Shown: in pieces, positions 1-8,613 of the stretch
Position numbering within the stretch: the first letter of the stretch is position 1
Layout: the number at the start of each line of letters is the position of its first letter
Source: Streptomyces mobaraensis NBRC 13819 = DSM 40847
Lineage (GTDB): Bacteria > Actinomycetota > Actinomycetes > Streptomycetales > Streptomycetaceae
Length of the DNA: 64,000 nucleotides
Assembly (NCBI RefSeq): GCF_017916255.1
Contig: NZ_CP072827.1
Span: forward strand, 1,302,001 to 1,366,000
Direction: 5' to 3'
Program-made: the position numbers and the translations under genes
Notes under the pieces: generated by a model
The model's database searches: none
What the model saw: only the letters and a program-made list of their open reading frames with translations
What the model was told of the DNA's origin: nothing

Positions 1-764
1 CCCGTCATCCGTTCGACCTGGAGCACCGCCTGGTGGACGAGCAGGTCGAGGCCGCCCAGGACCGTGCCGCCGCGCGCGGCCCAGGCCGCCGCCAGCGGGG
101 TCGGCCAGGGCTCGTAGAGGACGTCGAAGAGGGTGCCGGGCCGGTCCGGGACGGCGGTCGCGAGCGCGTCCGCGGCCCCGGCCGGGGTGGTGGCGACGAC
201 CAGCGGGGCCTCGAACGCCTCGGCGGCGCGGGACCAGTCGGCGGTGCGGACGGCCACCCCGAGCCGTTCGCCCCACCGCCGCATCTCGGCCGCCCGCTCC
301 GCGCTGCGGACGTAGGCGGTGACCTCGCCGGCGCAGATCCCGGCGAGCGCGGCGAGCGCCGAGGACGCGGTGGCGCCCGCGCCCAGCACGGCCGCCGAGG
401 CCACCTTGTCGACGCCGCGCTCGCGCAGGGCGGCGACCAGGCCCGGGATGTCCGTGTTGTCGCCGGTGAGCCGGCCGTCCGGGCCGACGAGGACGGTGTT
501 GACGGCCTCGACGGACCGCGCGGTGTCGCTGATCTCGTCGAGCAGCGGGATGACCGCCCGCTTCAGCGGCATGGTCAGCGAGAGTCCGGCCCAGCTCTCG
601 TCCAGCCGCTCGACGAAGGCCGGCAGCGCGGCCTCGTCGATCTCGTACCGGCCGTACGTCCACTCCCCCAGGCCGAGCGCGGCGTAGGCGGCCCGGTGCA
701 GGACCGGGGAGAGCGAGTGCGCGATGGGCGAGCCGAGGACGGCGGCCCGGCGGCGTGCGGTCAC
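1..764 (-). CDS. aroE: Shikimate dehydrogenase, C-terminus cut by window
   Basis: Reduces 3-dehydroshikimate to shikimate with NADPH in the cytoplasmic chorismate pathway. About 254 residues are visible from the GTG at 764; the final roughly 20-30 residues of a normal 270-280 aa enzyme lie before position 1. Seen: the substrate-loop motif LGSPIAHSLSP near residues 10-20, the T-M-P-L-K segment with the catalytic-type lysine near residue 65, NTDIPG near residue 100, and the nucleotide-binding loop LGAGATASSA near residue 130. The start overlaps the stop of upstream mltG by four bases (GTGA), so the two are translationally coupled at the end of the alaS-ruvX-mltG-aroE run. No defect is seen in the visible part. 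Confidence 0.93.
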   Translation of the reverse strand, partial: MTARRRAAVLGSPIAHSLSPVLHRAAYAALGLGEWTYGRYEIDEAALPAFVERLDESWAGLSLTMPLKRAVIPLLDEISDTARSVEAVNTVLVGPDGRLTGDNTDIPGLVAALRERGVDKVASAAVLGAGATASSALAALAGICAGEVTAYVRSAERAAEMRRWGERLGVAVRTADWSRAAEAFEAPLVVATTPAGAADALATAVPDRPGTLFDVLYEPWPTPLAAAWAARGGTVLGGLDLLVHQAVLQVERMT

Positions 765-2668
765 TGTCCGGCCGCCTTCCGGTGCTCCTGCTCGTACCGC
801 TGGCGGTTCTTGTTGTGCTCCGCGTTGGTCACGGCGAAGAGCGTCTCGTTCTCGTTGATCGAGACGAAGTAGTACCAGGGGCCGGACGCGGGTTCGAGCG
901 CGGACTTCAGGGCGTCCATGCCCGGGTTGCTGATCGGCCCGGGCGGCAGGCCCTTGATGCTGTAGGTGTTGTACGGGTCCTTGAACTTGCGCAGGTCGTT
1001 GACGGAACCGGTGTCCAGGGTGGACTGGCTCTTGGCGTAGTTGACCGTGGAGTCGAAGTCCAGCAGGCCGTACGTCTCCTTGTTGTCCGGCTTGAGCCGG
1101 TTGTAGACGACGCGGGCGATCTTGTCGAAGTCGTGCTTGTACTTGCCCTCGACCTGGACCAGGCTGGCGACGGTGATCACCTGGAGCGGGGACTTCAGGC
1201 CCAGCTCCTTGGCCTTGCCCTCCAGGTCCTGCTGCTCGTAGTTGGCCTTCGCCCGCTTGACCATCTGCCGGAGGATCTCCTCCGGCTTGGTGCCCTTGCC
1301 CGCGTTGTACTGCGAGGGGAAGAGGAAGCCCTCCAGCGGGTCCTTGACGTCCGGGTCGGCGGTCGCCCAGTCGGGCAGGCCCAGGTTCCTGGCCTGCGCC
1401 TTGGCGACGTCCTTGGTGGTGCCCGGCTTGAGCTCCAGCTTCTTGTCGATGGAGCTGTAGACCTCGGCGGCCCGGATGCCCTCGCGGATGGTCAGCAGGT
1501 TCTTGGTGTCCGTCATCATCGTGACGGCGGACTCGGCCGACATCTCCTTGTGCAGGGTGTACGTACCGGGCTGGATGAGCTTGGTGCCCGCCGCCTCGGT
1601 GAACGCCCGGGCGCTCTTGACCACGCCGTTCTTCTGAAGGAGATCACCCATCTGGGTGAGACCGGCCCCCTTGGGGATCTCCACCTGGACCGAGCCGGTG
1701 CCCTCGCCCTCGTAGTCGGGCGCGGGACCGTAGTTGGTCTCCCAGTAGTCGTAGCCGAGGTAGCCGAGGCCGCCCACGGCGCCGACCAGCACCACCGCGA
1801 CGACCAGGCAGGCCGTGCCGCTGCGGCGCTTGGGCTGCTTCTTGCCCTTGCCGCCGGACCCGCCGCCGCGCCGGCCGCGCCGCGGCTCCTCGGCCGCGTC
1901 GGTCTCGTCGTCCTCGTCCGTGACGCCGCCGGGGAGGAGGTCTATGGCCGGCGACGACCGGGGGGCCGGGGCAGCGGCGGACTTGGAGAGCAGGGAGTGC
2001 CCGCCGGAGGACTCCTCCAGCCACTCCTCGTGCGGCTCCTTGGCGGTCGCCTGCTGCGGCACCCGCCCCTCGCCGGGCCGCGGGTGCTGGCCGGTGTCGT
2101 ACGCCTGCTGCGGGTGCTGACCGGTGTCGTAGGACGGGTGCGGGTGCTGACCCGTGTCATAGGACTGCTGCGGATGCTGACCCGTGTCGTACGCCTGCTG
2201 CGGATGCTGACCGGTGTCATACGCCGGATGCGGGTGCTGACCCGTGTCATAGGACTGCTGCGGATGCTGACCCGTGTCGTACGCCTGCTGTCCGCCGGGC
2301 TGCGGATGCTGCCCGGTGTCGTACGCCTGCTGCTGTACGTGCGGGTGCTGACCCGTGTCGTAGGACTGTCCGTCCTGTCCCGGGTACCCGCCACCGGAGC
2401 CGTAGTAGCCCCCGCCCGACTGGCCGGGCTGCCCGTACTGCTGCCCGGACGGGGAGTGGGGGTCACCGTAGTGGCCCCCACCGCCCTGCGCCGACTGCTC
2501 CCAGCCGTACTGCTGCTGCTCTGGGAACCGCTGGTCCGGATACTGCTGCTGACCGGGGTACGGCTGCTGCTGCGGCGGATGCTGCCGGCCCTCGTACCCC
2601 GGGTCCCCGTGCTGGGGGTCGCCGGGATTCCACGGTTGGGAGCCGGAACCCCGGCCGTACTCAGTCAT
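761..2668 (-). CDS. mltG: Endolytic murein transglycosylase MltG with repeat-rich cytoplasmic N-terminus
   Basis: YceG/MltG family enzyme that cleaves nascent glycan strands at the outer face of the membrane. 635 residues, about twice the length of proteobacterial MltG because of a 280-residue cytoplasmic extension. Order: Gln/Gly/Tyr/Pro-rich region (1-100), nine YDTGQHP repeats (103-197), an acidic stretch followed by a basic one (about 250-283), one membrane helix (about 284-304), a LysM-like/YceG region (about 325-630). The conserved ASLVQVEG segment carries the likely catalytic Glu507, followed by ARVVYNRL. ATG at 2668 has GGGG just upstream. Translationally coupled to aroE by a GTGA overlap. 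The extension is typical in kind for streptomycetes; its repeat number is probably variable. Confidence 0.92.
   Translation of the reverse strand: MTEYGRGSGSQPWNPGDPQHGDPGYEGRQHPPQQQPYPGQQQYPDQRFPEQQQYGWEQSAQGGGGHYGDPHSPSGQQYGQPGQSGGGYYGSGGGYPGQDGQSYDTGQHPHVQQQAYDTGQHPQPGGQQAYDTGQHPQQSYDTGQHPHPAYDTGQHPQQAYDTGQHPQQSYDTGQHPHPSYDTGQHPQQAYDTGQHPRPGEGRVPQQATAKEPHEEWLEESSGGHSLLSKSAAAPAPRSSPAIDLLPGGVTDEDDETDAAEEPRRGRRGGGSGGKGKKQPKRRSGTACLVVAVVLVGAVGGLGYLGYDYWETNYGPAPDYEGEGTGSVQVEIPKGAGLTQMGDLLQKNGVVKSARAFTEAAGTKLIQPGTYTLHKEMSAESAVTMMTDTKNLLTIREGIRAAEVYSSIDKKLELKPGTTKDVAKAQARNLGLPDWATADPDVKDPLEGFLFPSQYNAGKGTKPEEILRQMVKRAKANYEQQDLEGKAKELGLKSPLQVITVASLVQVEGKYKHDFDKIARVVYNRLKPDNKETYGLLDFDSTVNYAKSQSTLDTGSVNDLRKFKDPYNTYSIKGLPPGPISNPGMDALKSALEPASGPWYYFVSINENETLFAVTNAEHNKNRQRYEQEHRKAAGQ
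2072..2362 (-). repeat. Tandem 30-bp repeats inside mltG (nine YDTGQHP units)
   Basis: The coding strand repeats a unit beginning TACGACAC(G)GGTCAGCA nine times. The first two units are 14 residues long and the rest are exactly 10 (YDTGQHP followed by QQS, QQA, HPA, HPS or similar). Near-identical DNA copies suggest recent expansion by slippage or unequal exchange. No spacer diversity is present, so this is not a CRISPR array. Confidence 0.9.
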
Positions 2669-2792
2669 CTATCCCCTAGAGCCGCACAGCGGCAGCCGGG
2701 CGCCCCCGGGGGGCGCGGGTCCGATCGTCTGGTCCTGTAGGGATGGCGTTCGAACTAGCTGCCATGTCGCGCGGAAGGTTACCGTATCGCGA

Positions 2793-3257
2793 TCAGATGA
2801 CCACTTCGACGGGTTCGCCCGGAGGCCGCCCCGACGTCCTTTCGGTCTCCAGGGCGTTCTGCAGGATGATCACTGCGGCCGCCTGGTCGACGACCGACCG
2901 GCCCTTCTTGCTGCTGACCCCGGACGCGCGCAGCCCCTGGGCCGCGGTGACCGTCGTCATCCGCTCGTCCACCAGCCGGACGGGCACCGGCGCGACGCGC
3001 CGGGCCATCTCCTTGGCGAACGTGCGCACCTTGGCCGCGGCCGGCCCCTCTCCCCCCTTGAGGGAGCGGGGCAGGCCGACGACGACCTCGATGGGCTCGT
3101 ACTCCGCGACGAGCGCCGCGAGCCGCTTGTGGGCCTGCGGGATGTCCCGTCCGGGCACGGTCTCGACCGGTGTGGCGAGGATCCCGTCGGGGTCGCACGA
3201 GGCGACCCCGATCCGGGCGTCCCCGACGTCGACGGCGATGCGTCTGCCACGTCGCAC
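2793..3257 (-). CDS. ruvX: RuvX/YqgF-family Holliday junction resolvase-like protein
   Basis: RNase H-fold protein of the YqgF family; members have been implicated in Holliday junction resolution and in 16S rRNA 5'-end maturation. 154 residues from GTG 3257, the usual family length. Seen: the first acidic strand IAVDVGDARIGVA (D near residue 9), VVGLPRSLKG in the middle, the LVDERMTT motif (acidic E) and the late DQAAAVIIL motif with the third acidic residue. It starts two bases after the alaS stop, so it belongs to the alaS transcript. A longer upstream reading frame overlaps alaS and is not credible as coding. Confidence 0.93.
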   Translation of the reverse strand: MRRGRRIAVDVGDARIGVASCDPDGILATPVETVPGRDIPQAHKRLAALVAEYEPIEVVVGLPRSLKGGEGPAAAKVRTFAKEMARRVAPVPVRLVDERMTTVTAAQGLRASGVSSKKGRSVVDQAAAVIILQNALETERTSGRPPGEPVEVVI

Positions 3258-3259
3258 GG

Positions 3260-5929
3260 TCAGGCCGCTTCCGCCACGAGGCGCTCCACGGCGGCGATGG
3301 CGTCGGCCACGGCCTCCGGGTTCTGGCCGCCGCCCTGGGCGACGTCCGGCTTGCCGCCACCGCCGCCGCCGAGCGTCTTGGCGGCCGTACGGACCAGGTC
3401 GCCGGCCTTGAGACCGCGCTCGCGGGCGGCCTCGTTGGTGGCGATGACGGTCAGCGGGCGGCCGTTGGCCACGGTGAACAGGGCGACGACGGCCGGGCGG
3501 CCGCCCTGGATCCGGCCGCGGACGTCGAGGACCAGCTTGCGCAGGTCGTCGGCGCCGGTGCCGTCCGGGACGGTGCCGGTGACCAGGGCGACGCCGTGCA
3601 CGTCCCGGGCGCCCTCGGCCAGCCCGGCGGCGGCCTGGAGCACCTTCTCGGCGCGGTAGCGCTCGATCTCCTTCTCGGCGTCCCGCAGCTTGGCGAGCAT
3701 GCCCGAGATCTTCTCCGGCAGCTCCTCCGGGCGGCCCTTGACCAGCTCGGTGAGCTGGGCGACGACCGTGTGCTCCTTGGCCAGGAAGTCGTACGCGTCG
3801 GCGCCGACCAGGGCCTCGACGCGGCGCACACCGGAACCGATCGAGGACTCGCCGAGCAGCTTCACCAGACCCAGCTGGGCGGTGTTGGCGACGTGCGTAC
3901 CGCCGCACAGCTCCTTGGAGAAGTCGCCGATGGTCACGACGCGTACCCGCTCGCCGTACTTCTCGCCGAACTCGGCGATCGCACCGGACTTCTTGGCCTC
4001 GTCCAGGCTCATGATCTCGGCGTGGACGTCGAGCTCCCGGGAGAGGACCTCGTTGATCCGCTGCTCGACGTCGGTGAGGACGGTGCCGGGCACGGCGGCC
4101 GGGGAGCCGAAGTCGAAGCGGAAGCGGCCGGGCGAGTTCTCCGAACCGGCCTGGGCGGCCGTCGGGCCGAGCGCGTCGCGCAGCGCCTGGTGCGTCAGGT
4201 GGGTGGCGCTGTGGGCGCGGGCGATGGCCCGGCGGCGCTTGACGTCGATGACGGCGTACGCCGAGGCGCCGACCGTCACCTCACCGACCTGCACGACGCC
4301 CTTGTGGACGTTGACGCCCGGAACGGGCTTCTGCACATCGCGGATCTCGACCACGGCACCGTTGTGCAGCTTGATACGCCCCTGGTCGGCCAGCTGGCCA
4401 CCACCCTCGGCGTAGAACGGCGTACGGTCGAGGACGATCTCGACCTCGTCGCCCTCGGAGGCGGCCGGCGACGGGACGCCGTCGACGAGCAGGCCGACGA
4501 CGGTGGCCTCGTTCTCGGTGAGGGTGTAGCCGGTGAAGTCGGTGGCGCCCGCGGTGTCGGCGACCTCGCGGTAGGCGGACAGGTCGGCATGGCCGGTCTT
4601 CTTGGCCTTGGCGTCGGCCTTGGCCCGCTCCCGCTGCTCCTTCATCAGGCGGCGGAAGCCGTCCTCGTCCACGGCGAGGCCCTGCTCGGCGGCCATCTCC
4701 AGGGTGAGGTCGATCGGGAAGCCCCAGGTGTCGTGGAGCAGGAACGCCTTCTCGCCGGCGAGGACCGTGCCGCCCGCGGCCTTGGTCTCGGTGACGGCGG
4801 TGTCGAGGATGTTGGTGCCGGCCTTGAGGGTCTTGAGGAAGGCGGCCTCCTCGGCGAGCGCGACAGTCTCGATGCGCTTGCGGTCCTCGATGAGCTCCGG
4901 GTACTGCTGCCCCATCGTGTTGATGATCACGTCGAGCAGGTCGGCGACGACCGGGCCGGTGGCGCCCAGCATCCGCATGTTGCGGATGGCGCGGCGCATG
5001 ATGCGGCGCAGGACGTAGCCGCGGCCCTCGTTGCCGGGCGTGACGCCGTCACCGATGAGCATCACGGAGGTGCGCATGTGGTCGGCGACCACGCGCAGCG
5101 AGACGTCGGAGTCGGCGGCCTTGCCGTAGGCGACGCCCGTGAGTTCGGTGGCCTTGTCGATGACGACGCGCAGGGTGTCGGTCTCGTACATGTTCCGGAC
5201 GCCCTGGAGGATCATCGCGAGGCGTTCGAGGCCGAGGCCGGTGTCGATGTTCTTGGCGGGGAGGTCGCCGAGGATCGGGAAGTCCTCCTTGCCGTCGCCG
5301 GCACCCCGCTCGTACTGCATGAAGACCAGGTTCCAGATCTCCACGTACCGCTCGTCGTTGACGGCCGGGCCGCCCTCGGGGCCGAACTCGGGGCCGCGGT
5401 CGTAGTTGATCTCGGAGCAGGGGCCACAGGGGCCGGGGACGCCCATGGACCAGAAGTTGTCCTTCTTGCCCAGCCGCTGGATGCGCTCGGCGGGGACGCC
5501 GACGGTGTCCCGCCAGATCCGCTCGGCCTCGTCGTCGTCCTGGTAGACGGTGATCCAGAGCTTCTCGGGGTCGAGGCCGTAGCCGCCGTCGGCGACGGGC
5601 GTGGTCAGCAGCTCCCAGGAGAGCTTGATCGCGCCCTCCTTGAAGTAGTCGCCGAACGAGAAGTTGCCGCACATCTGGAAGAACGTGCCGTGCCGGGTGG
5701 TCTTGCCGACCTCTTCGATGTCCGGCGTGCGGACGCACTTCTGCACGCTGGTGGCGCGGCTGAACGGCGGCTTGACCTCACCCAGGAAGTAGGGCTTGAA
5801 GGGCACCATGCCCGCGGGCACGAGGAGCAGCGTCGGGTCGTCCGCGATGAGCGACGCCGACGGCACGACGGTGTGCCCACGCTCTTCGAAGAAGCGCAGC
5901 CAGCGGCGGCGGATTTCAGCGGACTCCAT
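3260..5929 (-). CDS. alaS: Alanyl-tRNA synthetase
   Basis: Charges tRNA-Ala. 889 residues from ATG 5929 ([18 protein letters not shown] start), the usual length. Order: class II catalytic core (1-240), tRNA recognition helices (240-460), second beta barrel, editing domain with zinc ligands HSATH and CGGTH (about 575-690), C-terminal oligomerisation/C-Ala region ending in a Gly-rich hinge and [13 protein letters not shown]. All motifs are intact. The ATG overlaps the preceding stop by one base (TGATG), so it is coupled to the upstream small membrane protein. The reading frame is open a further 315 bases upstream, but that part overlaps the upstream gene and has no start context. Confidence 0.97.
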   Translation of the reverse strand: MESAEIRRRWLRFFEERGHTVVPSASLIADDPTLLLVPAGMVPFKPYFLGEVKPPFSRATSVQKCVRTPDIEEVGKTTRHGTFFQMCGNFSFGDYFKEGAIKLSWELLTTPVADGGYGLDPEKLWITVYQDDDEAERIWRDTVGVPAERIQRLGKKDNFWSMGVPGPCGPCSEINYDRGPEFGPEGGPAVNDERYVEIWNLVFMQYERGAGDGKEDFPILGDLPAKNIDTGLGLERLAMILQGVRNMYETDTLRVVIDKATELTGVAYGKAADSDVSLRVVADHMRTSVMLIGDGVTPGNEGRGYVLRRIMRRAIRNMRMLGATGPVVADLLDVIINTMGQQYPELIEDRKRIETVALAEEAAFLKTLKAGTNILDTAVTETKAAGGTVLAGEKAFLLHDTWGFPIDLTLEMAAEQGLAVDEDGFRRLMKEQRERAKADAKAKKTGHADLSAYREVADTAGATDFTGYTLTENEATVVGLLVDGVPSPAASEGDEVEIVLDRTPFYAEGGGQLADQGRIKLHNGAVVEIRDVQKPVPGVNVHKGVVQVGEVTVGASAYAVIDVKRRRAIARAHSATHLTHQALRDALGPTAAQAGSENSPGRFRFDFGSPAAVPGTVLTDVEQRINEVLSRELDVHAEIMSLDEAKKSGAIAEFGEKYGERVRVVTIGDFSKELCGGTHVANTAQLGLVKLLGESSIGSGVRRVEALVGADAYDFLAKEHTVVAQLTELVKGRPEELPEKISGMLAKLRDAEKEIERYRAEKVLQAAAGLAEGARDVHGVALVTGTVPDGTGADDLRKLVLDVRGRIQGGRPAVVALFTVANGRPLTVIATNEAARERGLKAGDLVRTAAKTLGGGGGGKPDVAQGGGQNPEAVADAIAAVERLVAEAA

Positions 5930-6261
5930 CAGTGGTCCTCTTTCCGGGTCAGCGAGTGGTGGGGATGGGTGGGTTCGACGACGACGAGGTGCGGGCGTCC
6001 GGCGGGCAGCGCCCGGGCCTCCTCGGGTTCCGGTGCGGCGGTGAGGCCGAGCGCGTCCTTGAGCGCCGCCTCGCGGTGCGCCATGCCGTCGCGGACGTCG
6101 AGCGCGAAGTGCTTGACGCGGCGGCCGGCGAGCACGGCCCGGTCGGCCGCCTGGAGCGCAAGGCTCTCGGGGGTGAGCTTGTCCAGGGTGCGGTTCACCT
6201 TGGTGGTGGCCCACACTCCGGCGGCCACCCCGGTGGTGAACCAAAAAGCACGGCGGAACAT
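5929..6261 (-). CDS. DUF6167-type small membrane-associated protein
   Basis: 110 residues from ATG 6261 ([20 protein letters not shown]), a conserved small protein found between alaS and a DUF948 protein in streptomycetes; function unknown. The hydrophobic N-terminus (about residues 4-22) can insert in the membrane; the rest is a charged helical region and a Pro/His-rich tail. Its stop overlaps the alaS start (TGATG) and it sits seven bases after the DUF948 gene, so the three are one operon. An in-frame start 21 bases upstream would overlap the DUF948 stop and is less likely. Confidence 0.8.
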   Translation of the reverse strand: MFRRAFWFTTGVAAGVWATTKVNRTLDKLTPESLALQAADRAVLAGRRVKHFALDVRDGMAHREAALKDALGLTAAPEPEEARALPAGRPHLVVVEPTHPHHSLTRKEDH

Positions 6262-6268
6262 TTCCGGA

Positions 6269-6715
6269 TCAGCCCTTCCCACGGGTACGACGGCCGCCGC
6301 GCCGGGCGGACGGCAGTTTCTTACCGACGCTCCGGCCGGTGATCACGGTGCGCTCGGGTTCGGCGGGGGCGCCCTTGCGCCCGATCGCCCGCCGCACGCC
6401 GTAGCCGAAGGCGGCGACCTTCACCAGCGGTCCGCCGAAGGCGGAGGAGACGGTGGAGGACAACGCGGAGGCGTTGGCCGTGACCTCCTGGACGTCCGCG
6501 GCGATCGAGTCGACGCGGGCGAGCTGGGTGTGGGCGGACCGCACGGTCGCCGAGGCGTCGGCCAGCAGCGGCACAGCCTGCGCGGTGACGTCGGCGACCA
6601 GCTTGGTGGCCGCCTTGAGGGTCTGCGCGAGCCGTACCAGGACGAGGGCGATGAAGGACACCAGGATCGCCCAGAAGACGGCCACGAGGATCCCGGCCAC
6701 CTCTCCACCGGACAC
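6269..6715 (-). CDS. DUF948 domain-containing membrane protein
   Basis: 148 residues from a GTG at 6715. One N-terminal membrane helix (about residues 5-27, AGILVAVFWAILVSF), then a long heptad-like helix with regularly spaced hydrophobics (LKAATKLVADVTAQAVPLL) typical of DUF948, a short GGPLVKVAAFGYGVRRA segment, and a basic C-terminal tail. The function of the family is unknown; the form suggests a membrane-anchored coiled coil. First gene after the rpsD terminator and head of the run towards alaS. Confidence 0.85.
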   Translation of the reverse strand: MSGGEVAGILVAVFWAILVSFIALVLVRLAQTLKAATKLVADVTAQAVPLLADASATVRSAHTQLARVDSIAADVQEVTANASALSSTVSSAFGGPLVKVAAFGYGVRRAIGRKGAPAEPERTVITGRSVGKKLPSARRGGRRTRGKG

Positions 6716-6835
6716 TGCACCGCTCCCTGCTGTCGTCGCTGGTCACACGTAAGAAACGTCGGGTACCGACCTTATCGCGCCGCGGGTGGCGGCCCGTACT
6801 CCGTTTCGAGGCCCGGAGCGCCCCGGAAAACGCGG

Positions 6836-6880
6836 TGGCCCGCCACCCCGCCGCCACGAGGGCGGAGGGGCGACGGGCCA
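6836..6880 (-). terminator. Probable rpsD terminator
   Basis: Imperfect GC-rich inverted repeat whose arms start with TGGCCCG and end with CGGGCCA around a short ACGA loop, 28 bases past the rpsD stop. It lies between rpsD and the DUF948 gene, both on the minus strand. No T-run follows, which is normal for Streptomyces terminators. Confidence 0.6.
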
Positions 6881-6908
6881 GGCGTGAAGGAGAGGTCCTA
6901 CGGCCGAC

Positions 6909-7523
6909 TTATCGGGCGTAGTACTCGACGACGAGCTGCTCGTCGCAGATGACCGGGATCTCCTTGCGGTTCGGGTCGCGGTCCAGGCGGAAGGCCAGGG
7001 CCTGCAGGTTGACCTGCAGGTAGCGCGGGGTCTCGCCCTCACCCGCGTAGCCACCCTCGCGGGCGACCTGGAAGGGGTGCTTGGCGCGGCTGCGCTCGCG
7101 GACCATCACGACGTCGTCGGGACGGACGCGGAAGGACGGCTTGTCGACCTTCTTGCCGTTGACCTCGATGTGGCCGTGGACGACCATCTGGCGGGCCTGG
7201 TAGATGGTGCGGGCGATGCCGGCACGCAGGACCAGGGCGTCCAGACGACGCTCGAGCTCGATGACCAGCGCCTCGCCGGTCTTGCCCTCGGCCTTCTTGG
7301 CGCGGTCGTAGGCGCGCGCCATCTGGCGCTCGCTGATGTCGTACTGCGCGCGCAGACGCTGCTTCTCGAGCAGGCGGACCTTGTAGTCCGAGTTCTGCTT
7401 GCGGCCGCGGCCGTGCTCGCCCGGCGGGTAGGGACGGGCCTCGAAGTACTTGACGGCCTTCGGCGTCAGGGCGATGCCGAGCGCACGAGACTTCTTGACC
7501 TTGGGACGCGACTGGTTAGGCAC
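6909..7523 (-). CDS. rpsD: 30S ribosomal protein S4
   Basis: Primary 16S rRNA-binding protein that nucleates assembly of the 30S body. 204 residues from GTG 7523 ([15 protein letters not shown]). Seen: the uS4 N-terminal domain, the [18 protein letters not shown] helix, and the S4 RNA-binding domain [20 protein letters not shown] ... [11 protein letters not shown]. No Cys4 zinc motif is present at the N-terminus, so this is the zinc-independent form. A GGAGG ribosome-binding site lies about 10 bases upstream. Monocistronic by its own terminator. The upstream 56-bp gap carries an iron box shared with the divergent DUF2470 gene. Confidence 0.97.
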   Translation of the reverse strand: MPNQSRPKVKKSRALGIALTPKAVKYFEARPYPPGEHGRGRKQNSDYKVRLLEKQRLRAQYDISERQMARAYDRAKKAEGKTGEALVIELERRLDALVLRAGIARTIYQARQMVVHGHIEVNGKKVDKPSFRVRPDDVVMVRERSRAKHPFQVAREGGYAGEGETPRYLQVNLQALAFRLDRDPNRKEIPVICDEQLVVEYYAR

Positions 7524-7546
7524 GTTCTCCAGACCTCCGAAATAGG

Positions 7547-7565
7547 TTAGGTTAGGCTCACCTTA
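7547..7565 (+). promoter_or_regulatory. Iron box (DmdR/IdeR-type operator)
   Basis: The 19 bases TTAGGTTAGGCTCACCTTA match the actinobacterial IdeR/DtxR/DmdR consensus TTAGGTTAGGCTAACCTAA at 17 of 19 positions. The site ends 14 bases before the ATG at 7580 and begins 23 bases beyond the rpsD start. It therefore sits over the promoter/leader of the DUF2470 gene and probably also close to the rpsD promoter. Iron-loaded DmdR would be expected to repress the plus-strand gene. Confidence 0.8.
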
Positions 7566-7579
7566 CTCAAGGAGATCGC

Positions 7580-8413
7580 ATGTCTCGCCCGGGGAACACC
7601 AGTCACGTCACGGACAGCACGAAGAAGGCCGACGCAACTGATGGCGTCGGTGCGACGGAGGTCCGATCAGATCGTGGTCAGCCGCGTCCCAGCGGACTTG
7701 AAACCGCCCGGATGCCGTCAGCAGCCGAGCGCACACGAACTCTCGTACAGAGTACATGCTCCGCGGTACTGCTCGTTCCCGGGCTGGGGGCCGCCCGCCC
7801 CGAACCCCTCACCCCCGAGGTACGGACCGTCGGCCCCGACGGCGACGTCTACCTCGTCCACCCGGCCGACTCCCCCGTCGTCCGCGCGGCCACCCACGCC
7901 GAGGCCGACGACCTCCCCGCGGTCCTGGAGCTCACCGACGTCGCCCCCGTCTCCGTCCCCAACCGCATCCGCGGCCGCGCCTGGCTCTCGGGCTGGCTCA
8001 CCTGCGTCCCCGGCGTCGCGGAGCCGGGCCGCATGATGGTGCGGCTGGAACTCGGCGACCTCTCCGTCGACGACCTCTGGGGCATCGAGACCGTCTCCCC
8101 GGAGGACTTCGCGGGTGCCGCGCCCGATCCGCTCGTGGAGTACGAGGTGGAGCTGCTGCAGCATCTGCACGCGGGGCACGGGGATCAGATGCGGTCCCTG
8201 TGGGGCCTGCTGGACGAGCACCGGGTGGGCTCGGGCAGCGCGGTGCCGCTGGCGCTGGACCGCTTCGGGTTCCGCGTGCGCTTCACCCGCGAGGGTTCGG
8301 GGTCGCCGGCCGACCGCTCGTTCGACGCGCGGTTCGAGTTCCCGGAGCCGGTGCGGGATGTGGCGGGGTTGCGGCGGGAGATGCACCGCCTGTTCGACGC
8401 GGCGGGGGAATGA
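7580..8413 (+). CDS. DUF2470 family protein, probably iron-repressed
   Basis: DUF2470 is the domain at the C-terminus of HugZ-type haem-degrading enzymes and pyridoxamine-oxidase-like flavin proteins; stand-alone actinobacterial copies have no assigned function. 277 residues from ATG 7580, chosen because AAGGAG lies five bases upstream. The family-like part begins near residue 45 (MPSAAERTRTLVQS), so the first 44 residues are an extension with less GC-biased codons, or ATG 7712 is the real start. Seen in the C-terminal part: LWGLLDEHR, LALDRFGFRVRF and RFEFPEPVRDVAGLR, the strand-helix pattern of DUF2470. The iron box directly upstream points to a role in haem or iron handling (inference). 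Confidence 0.78.
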   Translation: MSRPGNTSHVTDSTKKADATDGVGATEVRSDRGQPRPSGLETARMPSAAERTRTLVQSTCSAVLLVPGLGAARPEPLTPEVRTVGPDGDVYLVHPADSPVVRAATHAEADDLPAVLELTDVAPVSVPNRIRGRAWLSGWLTCVPGVAEPGRMMVRLELGDLSVDDLWGIETVSPEDFAGAAPDPLVEYEVELLQHLHAGHGDQMRSLWGLLDEHRVGSGSAVPLALDRFGFRVRFTREGSGSPADRSFDARFEFPEPVRDVAGLRREMHRLFDAAGE

Positions 8414-8427
8414 GGGGGGATGCCCCT

Positions 8428-8612
8428 GTCCCGCCCCTTCCCGTTTCTTGCGGGGGCGAGCCCCCGCACCCCCGAAGCGCGCTGCGCGCGCTGTCCTCAA
8501 ACGCCGGACGGGCTATAGCCAGCCCGTCCGGCGCTTGAGGACGAGCGGCGGAGCCGCGACAAGCGGGGTCTGGGGCGCAGCCCCAGGAAACGGAGAAAGG
8601 GCGGGACCGGGG
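8428..8612. repeat. Compound palindromic repeat, copy 1
   Basis: A roughly 185-bp element filling the gap between two convergent genes. The centre is an inverted repeat, TCCTCAAACGCCGGACGGGC with its near-complement GCCCGTCCGGCGCTTGAGGA, separated by six bases. Smaller hairpins flank it (TGCGGGGGC/GCCCCCGCA, CTGGGGC/GCCCCAG), and the outer ends (GTCCCGCCC and GGGCGGGAC) are also inverted. Related copies occur at 23531, 44871 and 59243. Probably doubles as a bidirectional terminator. Confidence 0.85.
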
Positions 8613-8613
8613 C

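Noticed and set aside
2072..2362. CRISPR-like array
   Set aside because: Repeats are directly adjacent with no unique spacers and are in frame inside mltG.
755..2740. 661-codon plus-strand reading frame
   Set aside because: Antisense shadow of mltG; its own repeats (MLTRVVRLL-like) are simply the mltG repeats read backwards.
3170..6952. 1260-codon plus-strand reading frame over alaS and rpsD neighbours
   Set aside because: It is the antisense shadow of ruvX-alaS-DUF948. In 70% GC DNA antisense frames stay open; its composition (Val/Leu/Asp/Gly/Arg without motifs) is that of a shadow.
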